Position numbers and translations under genes: made by a program. DNA of 64,000 nucleotides from Planctomycetota bacterium (GTDB lineage: Bacteria; Planctomycetota; UBA1135; GCA-002686595): contig VGZE01000001.1 in assembly GCA_016872755.1 (NCBI GenBank), positions 31,143 through 95,142 of the forward strand, in the 5' to 3' direction. The notes beneath the pieces were generated by a model. The model saw nothing but the letters and a program-made list of their open reading frames with translations. It had not been told where the DNA came from and did no database searches. Positions 37,612 to 45,241 of this stretch are shown piece by piece (position 1 is the first letter of the stretch; every line of letters begins with the position of its first letter).

Positions 37612-39078
37612 CTAGCCAGAGGCGGGCTTCGCGGCGCGCTCGAGGATCGCGCTGGTCGAACGCCCGCTCAGCAGCGGTGCAAGGTGCACGCGGCCGCCGT
37701 GCTGCTCGACCCACTCGCGTCCGACGACGCCCTTGTCGGCCCAATCCTCGCCCTTGACCAGCACGTGCGGGGTCACCTCCTGCACGAGGCGCAGCGGCGT
37801 GTCCTCGGGGAAGGCGATCACGCCGTCGACCATCTCGAGCGCGCTCAGGACGGCCATGCGGTCGTCGATCGGGTTCACCGGGCGCTTCGCCCCCTTGAGC
37901 CGCCGCACGCTGGCGTCGTCGTTGATCCCCACCACCAGCACGTCGCCCTGCGAGCGCGCTTCGCGCAGGTACTGCACGTGGCCTGCGTGCAGCACGTCGA
38001 AGCAGCCGTTGGTGAACACGATCTTCCTGCCTTCGGCGCGCCACTCGGCGAGCGCGAGCTGCAGGGTCTCCTGCGTCAGCACCTTCGAGCGCTGCGTGAG
38101 TCGCTCGCCCAGCGCCGAGCGCAGTTCCGCGCGCGTGACCGAAGCGGCCCCCAGCCGCCCGACGACGATGCCGGCCGCATGATTCGCCAGCCGCACCGCC
38201 ACCCCCAGCTCCAGACCCGCCCCCAGCCCAAGCGCGAGGTTCGCGATCACGGTGTCGCCGGCGCCGGTCACGTCGAACACCTTGCGCGCCTGCGTCGGAA
38301 CGCGATCCGAGCCGCCCTTCGCGTCGAGGAAGTAGATGCCGTCGGCACCCAGCGTGATCACCGCGCAATCGAGCGAAGCGATACGCATCAGCTCGCGCGC
38401 CGCGTCCGGCAGGTCGTCGAAAGATGCCAGGCGTCGCGCGATCGCCTGCTCGGCCTCCTTGCGATTGGGGGTGACGAGCGTCGCGCCGGCGTAGCGCGTG
38501 TAGTCGCTGCCCTTGGGATCGACCAGCACGGGCACGCGCGCACGGCGCGCCGCCGCGATGACGGCCTGGCAGACGCGCCGCGTGAGAACGCCCTTGCCGT
38601 AATCGGACAGGATCACCGAATGCGCGGACGCGACGCGCCGTTCCAGGCCCGCCAGCAGGGCCTCCTCGACCATTGCGGACACCGGGTGTGACTTCTCCCA
38701 GTCGACGCGCAGGATCTGGTGCACGCCGCTGATCATGCGGGTCTTCTCGATGGTCGGGCGCTCGTGGTCGATCACGCAACCGTCGACTTCGATTCCGATG
38801 CCTCGCATCAGCGCGAGCAGTTGCTGGCCGTTGCCGTCCTTGCCGATCACGCCCAGGATCTCGACCGACGCCTCCATCGCGCGCAGGTTCGCGGCCACGT
38901 TGCAGGCCCCGCCGAGGCGGTCCTCGGTGGAGCGGGCGGCCAGGATCGGGATCGGCGCTTCTGGCGAGATGCGCGAGACGTCACCGTCGACGTAACGATC
39001 GAGGATCAGGTCCCCGACGATCAGCACGCGCGGCCGCGCGAGGCCGTCGAGCATGCGCAGGAGCTCGCGCTCGTTCAT
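37612..39078 (-). CDS. hldE: Bifunctional heptose-7-phosphate kinase / heptose-1-phosphate adenylyltransferase
   Basis: The complete fused enzyme, about 488 residues. The PfkB half has 'LIVGDLILDRYVDGDVSRI', 'RLGGACNVAANLRAMEAS', 'VILSDYGKGVLT', 'VDPKGSDYTRY' and 'VTGAGDTVIANLALGLGAG'. The nucleotidyltransferase half (about residues 345-488) has 'VFTNGCFDVLHAGHVQYL', 'GINDDASVRRLKG' and 'LVKGEDWADKGVVG'. It supplies ADP-heptose for LPS core. ATG 39078 lies 4 bp after hldD; a GTG at 39099 overlapping hldD is also in frame. It is the last gene of the long minus-strand envelope cluster. A split second set lies at 29.1-30.6 kb. Confidence 0.95.
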   Translation of the reverse strand: MNERELLRMLDGLARPRVLIVGDLILDRYVDGDVSRISPEAPIPILAARSTEDRLGGACNVAANLRAMEASVEILGVIGKDGNGQQLLALMRGIGIEVDGCVIDHERPTIEKTRMISGVHQILRVDWEKSHPVSAMVEEALLAGLERRVASAHSVILSDYGKGVLTRRVCQAVIAAARRARVPVLVDPKGSDYTRYAGATLVTPNRKEAEQAIARRLASFDDLPDAARELMRIASLDCAVITLGADGIYFLDAKGGSDRVPTQARKVFDVTGAGDTVIANLALGLGAGLELGVAVRLANHAAGIVVGRLGAASVTRAELRSALGERLTQRSKVLTQETLQLALAEWRAEGRKIVFTNGCFDVLHAGHVQYLREARSQGDVLVVGINDDASVRRLKGAKRPVNPIDDRMAVLSALEMVDGVIAFPEDTPLRLVQEVTPHVLVKGEDWADKGVVGREWVEQHGGRVHLAPLLSGRSTSAILERAAKPASG

Positions 39079-39082
39079 CCGC

Positions 39083-40024
39083 TCAGCCGAGATATCCACC
39101 GCTCTCCTTCAACACGCGCACGTACGAAGCCACGCCCTCGGCGAGTCCGCGGAACGACCCGGAGTAGCCGGCGGCGCGCAGCCGCGCGAGGTCGGCACAG
39201 GTGTAGGCCTGGTACTTGCCGACCAGGTCGGCGGGGAACGGGATGGTCGCGATGCGTGCCCCGGCGTAGTGTCGCGCGGTCTCCTCGGCCAGCTTGAGGA
39301 ACGACTCCGGCTTGCCGGTGCCGCAATTGAAGACGCCGCTGACCTTGGGATGGTCGAGCAGCCACAGATTCAGCGCGACGACGTCGTCGACGTGCACGAA
39401 ATCGCGCACGAAACCCTCCGATCCCTCGAAGATCCGCAGCTCGTTCTGCGCCTGGATCTGCTTGTGGAAATGGAAGACGACCGAGGCCATGCGGCCCTTG
39501 TGGTTCTCCTGCGGCCCGTACACGTTGAAGTAGCGCAGGCCGGCGACCTGCGCGCCGGTCGCGCCCTGCGCGCGCACCCAGCGGTCGAAGGCCATCTTCG
39601 AGAAGCCGTACACGTTCAGCGGCCACTCGCAGGCGGGCTCTTCGCGGAAGCCGCGCTTGCCGTCTCCGTAGGTCGCGGCCGAGGAGGCGTACACCAGCCG
39701 CACATCGTTCTCGACGCAGTAGGAGTACAGCTCCTTGCTGTACTCGTAGTTCACCTCGAGCATGAAGCGCCCGTTGCGCTCGGTGGTGTCCGAGCAGGCG
39801 CCCTGGTGGAACACGAGCTCGATCTGCGAGGAGTCGAGCTCCCACACACCCTTGCGGAAGTCGCGGTAGTCGATCAGGTCCGCGAACTGGCAACCGTTGA
39901 GGTTGAGGTGCTTGGAGCCGTCCTCGAAGTCGTCGACGACGAGGATGTCGCGCAGGCCGCGCGCGTTGAGTCCGCGCACGAGGTTGCTGCCGATGAAGCC
40001 GGCTCCGCCGGTGACGACGATCAT
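39083..40024 (-). CDS. hldD: ADP-L-glycero-D-manno-heptose 6-epimerase
   Basis: A 313-residue short-chain-dehydrogenase-fold epimerase that turns ADP-D,D-heptose into ADP-L,D-heptose. NAD-binding 'VTGGAGFIGSNLVRGLN' is at the N-terminus. HldD-specific features are 'FHQGACSDTTE', 'YASSAATYG', the catalytic 'YGFSKMAFDRW' (Tyr-x-x-x-Lys), 'RYFNVYGPQE', 'HKGRMASVVFHF' and 'GSEGFVRDFVHVDDVV'. Directly upstream of hldE with a 4-bp gap. Strong presence of hldD, two hldE systems and GT9s argues that this organism makes heptose-containing LPS. Confidence 0.96.
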   Translation of the reverse strand: MIVVTGGAGFIGSNLVRGLNARGLRDILVVDDFEDGSKHLNLNGCQFADLIDYRDFRKGVWELDSSQIELVFHQGACSDTTERNGRFMLEVNYEYSKELYSYCVENDVRLVYASSAATYGDGKRGFREEPACEWPLNVYGFSKMAFDRWVRAQGATGAQVAGLRYFNVYGPQENHKGRMASVVFHFHKQIQAQNELRIFEGSEGFVRDFVHVDDVVALNLWLLDHPKVSGVFNCGTGKPESFLKLAEETARHYAGARIATIPFPADLVGKYQAYTCADLARLRAAGYSGSFRGLAEGVASYVRVLKESGGYLG

Positions 40025-40096
40025 GGAGGAATTGTGGTTCGGGACGGGACGGGACGGCCCCCTATCATCGGTCGTGGCCCGGCGCGCAGTCCAGTT

Positions 40097-41122
40097 TCAG
40101 TCCGTTGCCGGCTCGTCGAAATCGTCCGCGGCCGGTTCGGCCGCCCCCTCCCCGCGCCGCCGGTAGCGGTCGTGCAGCCAGAGCTGCTGATCCGGATGGG
40201 CGCGGATCTGCCGCTCGAGCTCGGCATTGATCCGCGCGGCAAGCTCTTCCGGCGCCAGGCGCCGGGTCGTCTCGGGCCACAGGACCGGGCCGAGCTCGCA
40301 GCGCCAGCGCAGGTCGTGCCCGGTGTAGGTGCAGGTCCCGAACACGATCGGACTGCGGCTGCGCCGCACGATGACGCCCGGCCCGCGCTCGCAGGCCGCC
40401 TCTCTTCCGAAGAAAGGCGCGATCACGGGCCGGTGGCGCGCGCGCTGGTCGAGCATCATCGCGACGTGCGCGCCGGAAGTCAGCACGGCCGGGATGTCGC
40501 GCATCGCGCCGTGCCGCGGCAGGATGCGGATTCCGCGTTGCTCGCGCAGGCGTTGCGCATGCAGTGCGAGGTAGCGGTTGCGGATCGGTCGCGAGACCAC
40601 GTAGAGCGGATCGAAGCCGATCCACGGCAGCAGGCAGGCGGCCGTCTCCCAGTCGCCCAGGTGCGCGCTGACGAAGAGCGCGCCACGCCCTTCGCTGCGC
40701 AGGCGTGCGATGTCAGGGGACTCGACCACGTCGATGTGCTCGAGCAGGCGCTCCGGCCGCACGCGCCGCGCCACGCGCTCGGTCTCCAGCGTCACGCGCA
40801 ACAGGTGCCGAAACGCGCCGCGGACGCGGCGTTCGCGCTCGTCGGCGCCGAGTTCCGCCCCGAAGGCCTGATCGAGCCACTCGGCGGCCGCGCGAGCGTG
40901 ACGGCGGTCGACGCGCTGCCCGATCCACGCCAACGCGTCGAGCAGCCAGCCGCGCGGCGCGTTGGGCAGGCGCGAGGCCCCCGACAGCGCGCCGCGCACG
41001 GCCAGGAATTCCAAGAGCGCCGGCGCGCCGCCGCGCGAGCCCGGAATGGGCCGCCATGGCGCGGGCCAATGCGTGTCGAGCTGGCGCGGGAAGTGCACCG
41101 GAATCCGCGCGGGCTCAGCCAT
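40097..41122 (-). CDS. lpxL: Lipid A acyltransferase (LpxL/HtrB family)
   Basis: A 341-residue inner-membrane-associated acyltransferase that adds a secondary acyl chain to lipid A. The catalytic H(x4)D/E motif is 'HLGDWE' (His154-Glu159) in 'FVSAHLGDWETAACLL'. Downstream are 'YVVSRPIRNRYL', 'DQRARHRPVIAPFFGREA' and 'PDQQLWLHDRYR' (usual W-x-H-x-R/K-x-R). ATG 41122 overlaps the 3' end of lpxK by 8 bp. Membership in the lpxK-lpxL-hldD-hldE run supports a lipid A role; which position and acyl length are unknown. The C-terminus has an acidic tail ('ADDFDEPATD'). Confidence 0.9.
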   Translation of the reverse strand: MAEPARIPVHFPRQLDTHWPAPWRPIPGSRGGAPALLEFLAVRGALSGASRLPNAPRGWLLDALAWIGQRVDRRHARAAAEWLDQAFGAELGADERERRVRGAFRHLLRVTLETERVARRVRPERLLEHIDVVESPDIARLRSEGRGALFVSAHLGDWETAACLLPWIGFDPLYVVSRPIRNRYLALHAQRLREQRGIRILPRHGAMRDIPAVLTSGAHVAMMLDQRARHRPVIAPFFGREAACERGPGVIVRRSRSPIVFGTCTYTGHDLRWRCELGPVLWPETTRRLAPEELAARINAELERQIRAHPDQQLWLHDRYRRRGEGAAEPAADDFDEPATD

Positions 41123-42188
41123 GCAGGCCCTCGTGCAGCGCCGCTCGTTCGCGTGCACTGCGTGCGATCGGCAGTGCATCGAGCAGCGCCTCGAGTACTG
41201 CCGTCGGACCGCGGAACTCCAGCTCGACCGAGAGGGCGCGCGCTTCGGGCAGGAACTCCCCCAGCTTGACCAGATCCTTGTGCGTGCACAGCACCGCGGC
41301 GCCGTGTGCGCGCAGGTCGGCCACGTCGGCGTCCGTGAAGCGATGGTGGTCGGGGAAGCGGCGGTGCTCGAGCACGCGCGCGCCGAGCGCCTCGACGCTG
41401 CGCTGGAACGCATCGGGATTGCCGATCGCGCTGAGCAGGCGCAACGACGCGCCGCGCAACGACTCGAGCCCCGCAACCCTGCCGGCTCGCCCGAGCAGCG
41501 CGCGCGGCGCGTGCACGCAGGCCAGCCGCGGCACGCCCGGCGCGAGCCGCTCGAGTTCGGCCGCGAGGTCCTCCAGTCGGTCCGCGCGAACCTGATCGAC
41601 GCGCGTCAGCACGAGCGCATGGGCGCGCGCGATCCCGCTCGGCGACTCGCGCAGCAGGCCGCGCGGCAAGAGCGCGCGCACCGGTTCGGCACCATCCGCG
41701 GCGGGCAGGCCCCACGGCCGCGTCGCATCGACCAGCACGAGATCGAGATCGCGCGCCAGGCGCCGGTGCTGGAAGCCATCGTCCATCACGATCGCATCGG
41801 CGCCCAGGCGCAGGAGCTCGAGCCCTCCGGCCAGCCGATCGGCGGCTTGGACGTGCGGCACGCCCGGCAGCAACTCGGCCAACAGGCGCGCCTCGTCGTT
41901 GGGCGCGCCGCCGCCGCCGTAGCCGCGCGAGAGCAGGCCGGGCCGGCGACCGCGCCGCGCGAGCTCGCGCGCCAGCCACGCAACGAACGGCGTCTTTCCG
42001 GTTCCGCCCGCGCTGATGTTGCCGACGCACACGACCGGCGCGTCCAGGCGAGCCTGCGGCAGCCAGCCGCGGTCGTACAGCGCGCCGCGCAGTCCCGCGG
42101 CGAGTCCGTACAGCGCCGCCGGCACGCGCAGCAGCTCGACCGCGCCCCCGCGCCGAGCCAGGCGCTCCTCGGTGCGCGCGCGCATCAT
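41115..42188 (-). CDS. lpxK: Tetraacyldisaccharide 4'-kinase
   Basis: A 357-residue P-loop kinase that phosphorylates the 4' position of the lipid A disaccharide. Walker A is 'GNISAGGTGKTP' (Gly61-Thr66), with the LpxK-typical 'YGGGGAPNDEARLLAE', 'DAIVMDDGFQHRRL' (DDGFQ) and 'LRLLSAIGNPDAFQRSVEA' (A-G-I-G-x-P). The C-terminal 'RFPDHHRFTDADVADL' is also family-specific. The ATG shares one base with the stop of the sulfatase-fold gene (TGATG at 42186-42190), so these two are translationally coupled, and its end overlaps lpxL by 8 bp. Confidence 0.95.
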   Translation of the reverse strand: MMRARTEERLARRGGAVELLRVPAALYGLAAGLRGALYDRGWLPQARLDAPVVCVGNISAGGTGKTPFVAWLARELARRGRRPGLLSRGYGGGGAPNDEARLLAELLPGVPHVQAADRLAGGLELLRLGADAIVMDDGFQHRRLARDLDLVLVDATRPWGLPAADGAEPVRALLPRGLLRESPSGIARAHALVLTRVDQVRADRLEDLAAELERLAPGVPRLACVHAPRALLGRAGRVAGLESLRGASLRLLSAIGNPDAFQRSVEALGARVLEHRRFPDHHRFTDADVADLRAHGAAVLCTHKDLVKLGEFLPEARALSVELEFRGPTAVLEALLDALPIARSARERAALHEGLHG

Positions 42189-43555
42189 CAGCCGCCGAGA
42201 TAGCCCAGCTTGCGCATGCGCTCCTCGAGCTCGGGCGTCAGCTGGATGTTGGCCGGGAGCGCGCCGAGACGGCCGGCCTCGGCGGCCACCTTCCAGGCCT
42301 CGAAACCGCGCTGCATCCGCTCGAGCTGGTCCGGCTGGGCGGTCGAGAGGTCGCTCTGCTCGCGCGGATCGACGACCAGGTCGTACAACTCGCGCGTGCC
42401 CGGCTTGCGATTGAGCACGAGCTTCCAGCGCCCGTCGACGAACATCTCGCGCTCGTACAGCGCGTTGGTCCCCGGCGGAATCGTGCTGGCATGCCCGCCG
42501 CACGCGCGCGGTTCCTCGGCGATTCCCTCGAGCAACCCCACCAGCGATCGCCCCGGGAAGCGGGCCGCGTACTGGCCGCACAGATCCAGCAGCGTGCGCG
42601 GCAGATCGACCAGGCTGACGACGCCGGCGATGCGCGCGCCGCGGCGCCGTTCGCCCGGCCGCACCACGAGCAGCGGCACGTGCACGAGCTCCTCGTAGAG
42701 CTTGTACTGGTGCGAGAGATCGCCGTGCTCGGCGAACTCCTCGCCGTGGTCGGAGGTCAGCACGACCGCGGTGTCCTCGAGCAGCCCGCGCTCGCGCAGA
42801 CCCGCGACGAGTTCCCGCAGCAGATCGTCCTGGTAGCGGATCTCGGCGTCGTAGCGCGCGCGCAGGAACTCGATGTCGTCGGGCGACATCTTCGAGACGA
42901 GCCCGTACAGCTCGTCCATCGACTCCGCCCCCGTCAGCGGCCCTCGATAACCGGGAAACCAGCTCGACCCGTCGCGCAGGTAGTTGTGATGCGGCTCGTA
43001 GTGGTGCACGTACAGGAAGAACGGCTTGGATCGATCGCGCGCATCGAGCCAGGCGAAGGCCGCCGCGTTCACGGCCGGCCCGGTCGAGCGATCGTGCGTC
43101 GCCAGCGTCGTGTCCACGCCGTCCACGTACGCGTCGAAGCCGCGGTTGTAGCCGAACTCGTGGGCGAGCAGGTGGTTGCTCTGGATCGCCGCGGTCTGGA
43201 AGCCGCGTGAGCGGAAGGCCTCGGCAACATTCGGCCCGTCCGACGGCAGCTTCTGCATGTGCAGCGTCAGCTGGTGCTGCTGCGGCATCAGGCCGCTCAG
43301 CATCGACGCGATGCTCGGCTTGGTCCAGGGCGCGGTCGAGAGCGCGCGCTCGAACACCTGCCCGTCGCGCTGGGCCCACTCGGCCAGGAACGGCGTCGTG
43401 TCGCGCGCGTAGCCGTGCAACGAGGTCTGGTCGGCGCGCAGCGTGTCGACGACGATCAGCACGACGTTGCGCGCCGGCTGCGTCTCCTCGCGACCGCAGG
43501 CGCCGGCGAGGAACCCGAGCAGCGCGGCGATCAGGATGCGGGTGCGCTGGCCCAT
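42188..43555 (-). CDS. Sulfatase-fold (alkaline phosphatase superfamily) lipoprotein with Thr in the nucleophile position
   Basis: A 455-residue extracytoplasmic enzyme. The signal region ends in Cys20 with a non-ideal lipobox (A-G-A-C). Metal site 1 is 'VLIVVDTLRADQTSLHGY' (Asp37). At the place where sulfatases have C/S-x-P-x-R, it reads 'TAPWTKPSIASMLSG', i.e. Thr78-Lys-Pro-Ser-Ile: no formylglycine Cys/Ser and no Arg. Second metal ligands are 'VVLTSDHGEEFAEHGDLSH'. Thr nucleophiles are typical of phosphoethanolamine and LTA-type transferases, although those are polytopic membrane proteins. Coupling to lpxK points to an LPS or phosphoglycerol/phosphoethanolamine-type activity (inference). 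True sulfatase activity is doubtful. Confidence 0.85.
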   Translation of the reverse strand: MGQRTRILIAALLGFLAGACGREETQPARNVVLIVVDTLRADQTSLHGYARDTTPFLAEWAQRDGQVFERALSTAPWTKPSIASMLSGLMPQQHQLTLHMQKLPSDGPNVAEAFRSRGFQTAAIQSNHLLAHEFGYNRGFDAYVDGVDTTLATHDRSTGPAVNAAAFAWLDARDRSKPFFLYVHHYEPHHNYLRDGSSWFPGYRGPLTGAESMDELYGLVSKMSPDDIEFLRARYDAEIRYQDDLLRELVAGLRERGLLEDTAVVLTSDHGEEFAEHGDLSHQYKLYEELVHVPLLVVRPGERRRGARIAGVVSLVDLPRTLLDLCGQYAARFPGRSLVGLLEGIAEEPRACGGHASTIPPGTNALYEREMFVDGRWKLVLNRKPGTRELYDLVVDPREQSDLSTAQPDQLERMQRGFEAWKVAAEAGRLGALPANIQLTPELEERMRKLGYLGG

Positions 43556-43586
43556 GCGGAGGTCCAGGGTAGCGCGCGGCCCCGCG

Positions 43587-43799
43587 CTACATCTGCGGCT
43601 TCTCTTCCTCGGGGATCAGCTCGATCAGGCCGCGCTCCATCTCCTGGAACGCGATCCGGATCGGGTTCTGCTCGCGCGTCTCGACGAGCGGCGCGGCGCC
43701 GCGCACGAGCTCGCGCACGCGCTTCTGGAGCAGGGCGGTCTTGTGGAACGACCCGGCGACGGACTTCTGCAGGCGCTGGGGAAGGGTGAGTTCCGACAT
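43587..43799 (-). CDS. rpoZ: RNA polymerase omega subunit
   Basis: A 70-residue protein resembling omega in length and pattern: 'HKTALLQKRVRELVRGAAPL' (omega: K-x-x-L-V-Q-K-R-x-x-x-L-x-x-G-A-x-P-L-V) followed by 'NPIRIAFQEMERGLIEL' (the A-x-x-E-I-x-x-G-x-I helix). Omega assists assembly of the beta' subunit. I use the ATG at 43799 (M-S-E-L-T-L). A longer frame to 43874 reads a Cys/Arg-rich leader not expected. It lies 31 bp upstream of the sulfatase-fold gene and downstream of the HAD-kinase fusion in the same direction, an uncommon setting for rpoZ. Confidence 0.75.
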   Translation of the reverse strand: MSELTLPQRLQKSVAGSFHKTALLQKRVRELVRGAAPLVETREQNPIRIAFQEMERGLIELIPEEEKPQM

Positions 43800-43835
43800 C
43801 GTGGATCCGAGTGAGGGGGCTTCCGGTCGGGAGGC

Positions 43836-43854
43836 CCTGGAAGGAAAATCCAGG
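43836..43854. promoter_or_regulatory. Small inverted repeat in the rpoZ leader
   Basis: CCTGGA-N7-TCCAGG, a perfect 6-bp stem with a 7-nt A/T-containing loop, 37-55 bp upstream of the rpoZ start in the 97-bp gap after the HAD-kinase gene. It may be an attenuator, a processing site or chance. No T-run follows on either strand. Confidence 0.3.
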
Positions 43855-43896
43855 CGGGAGCAGGCAGTGCACACGGCCCGCGAGGCCGAGCGCGAA

Positions 43897-45210
43897 CTAC
43901 GGAGTGTACGCGGGGCGGGTGGCCGGGGGCAAGCCCCCGCCCAGCACGTCCGCCCCCGCCAGCCGCACGACGCCGGCCCAATCGGCCTTCTCCTCGACCT
44001 GCCGCTGCAGCGGCAAATGCACGCGACGCGCCTGGATCAGCACCTCGGGGCCGCGCAGCGGCACATCGCGCGCCGCCAGCCGCTTCAGGCAGGTCTCGTC
44101 GTCGGCCTCCAGGTACACCAGCGCCGGCAGCGCCGCACGCAGCCGCGCATCCAACAGATACGGCCCGCACAGGATCAGCACCTCGGCCGGGTCGAGCCCG
44201 GCCGCCGGCTCGCCCTCGAGCCGGCTCGCGCGCGCTTCCGGGCTGCGCAGCGCATCGACCCGCTCGCCGCGCGCGTGGCGCGCCAGCAGATCCAGCACGG
44301 CCGGCAGGTCGTAGGTCATGCCCAGCGGATCGGCCACGCGCGTGCAGGCCTTCTCCGGCTCGAGCAGGTAGTCGTCGAGCTCGATCACGGCCGCGCGTCG
44401 GCCGTGCGCCGCGAGCCAGCGCGCCGCGTCGCGCGCCCACAGGCTCTTGCCGGCGCCGAGCGGACCGCTGACGCCGAAGGCCCGCGTGCCGGCGGCGCGC
44501 TCCGCGCCCACGCGCGCCAGCGCCTGTCCGACGCCCTGCGCGCGTCGGCCGAGCAGCGGCAGGAGCTCCCCCATCTGCTCGATGCGCGCATCCGAGCACT
44601 CCTCGTCGGACGGCTCGGCGAACGCGCCGGCATAGTGGATGCGCGGGATCGCGTTGGCGTGAGCCGCCTCGCCATCCCCGCGGCGATCGCCGACGAACAC
44701 GGCCGAACGCGTGCCGAACGTTGCGAGCAGGTCGCGGATCATGTCCGCCTTGTCGCGCACACCCGGGCTGGCCAGGCAGCGCGCCTCTTCGACCCACAGC
44801 CCCAGCTCGAGCCCGTGCATCATCCGGTCGAGGTACCCGCGCGCGCAGTTGCTCGCGATGCCCAGGCGCACTCCGGCCGAACGCAGCTCGTCGAGCGTCT
44901 CCGCCACGCCGGGCAGCAGCGCGGCTCCCCCGGCGCGCAGGGCTGCTTCCTCCTCCTCGACGCAGCAGGCGAGCACGCGCTCGAACTGCTCGGGGGACAG
45001 ATCCGGGAACAGCCGGCGCATGCCGTCGGCCAGCGGATAGCCGACCAGCGACATCCACTGCGCGCCGCTGGGCGCCTCGCGCGCGAGGCCTAGTTCGGCG
45101 AAGGCGCGTTGCGCGCCCGCGCGCGCGGCTTCGACCCAGAAGCGGTCGGTCGCGACGAGCGTGCCGTCGAGGTCGAACAGCACGGCGTCGTAGCAGAGCG
45201 GCACGAGCAT
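43897..45210 (-). CDS. HAD phosphatase fused to a uridine-kinase-like P-loop kinase
   Basis: A 437-residue two-domain protein. Residues 1-215 are a HAD hydrolase of the phosphoglycolate-phosphatase type: motif I 'VLFDLDGTLVATD' (Asp13, Asp15), motif II 'LGIASNCARGYL' (Ser120), motif III 'RDKADMIRDLLATFG' (Lys154) and motif IV 'VFVGDRRGDGEAAHAN'. Residues 244-437 are a P-loop NTPase: 'FGVSGPLGAGKSLWARDAAR' (Walker A 249-256), 'ELDDYLLEPEKACTRVADP' (the D-D-F/Y uridine-kinase site), 'LILCGPYLLDARLRAALPAL' and 'LEADDETCLKRLAARDVPLR'. A phosphatase-kinase fusion suggests opposing actions on one metabolite. It lies between a membrane spermidine-synthase-like gene and rpoZ. Substrate unknown. Confidence 0.87.
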   Translation of the reverse strand: MLVPLCYDAVLFDLDGTLVATDRFWVEAARAGAQRAFAELGLAREAPSGAQWMSLVGYPLADGMRRLFPDLSPEQFERVLACCVEEEEAALRAGGAALLPGVAETLDELRSAGVRLGIASNCARGYLDRMMHGLELGLWVEEARCLASPGVRDKADMIRDLLATFGTRSAVFVGDRRGDGEAAHANAIPRIHYAGAFAEPSDEECSDARIEQMGELLPLLGRRAQGVGQALARVGAERAAGTRAFGVSGPLGAGKSLWARDAARWLAAHGRRAAVIELDDYLLEPEKACTRVADPLGMTYDLPAVLDLLARHARGERVDALRSPEARASRLEGEPAAGLDPAEVLILCGPYLLDARLRAALPALVYLEADDETCLKRLAARDVPLRGPEVLIQARRVHLPLQRQVEEKADWAGVVRLAGADVLGGGLPPATRPAYTP

Positions 45211-45241
45211 GACCCGGTGAGGATAGCGAGCCGCGGCGCGC

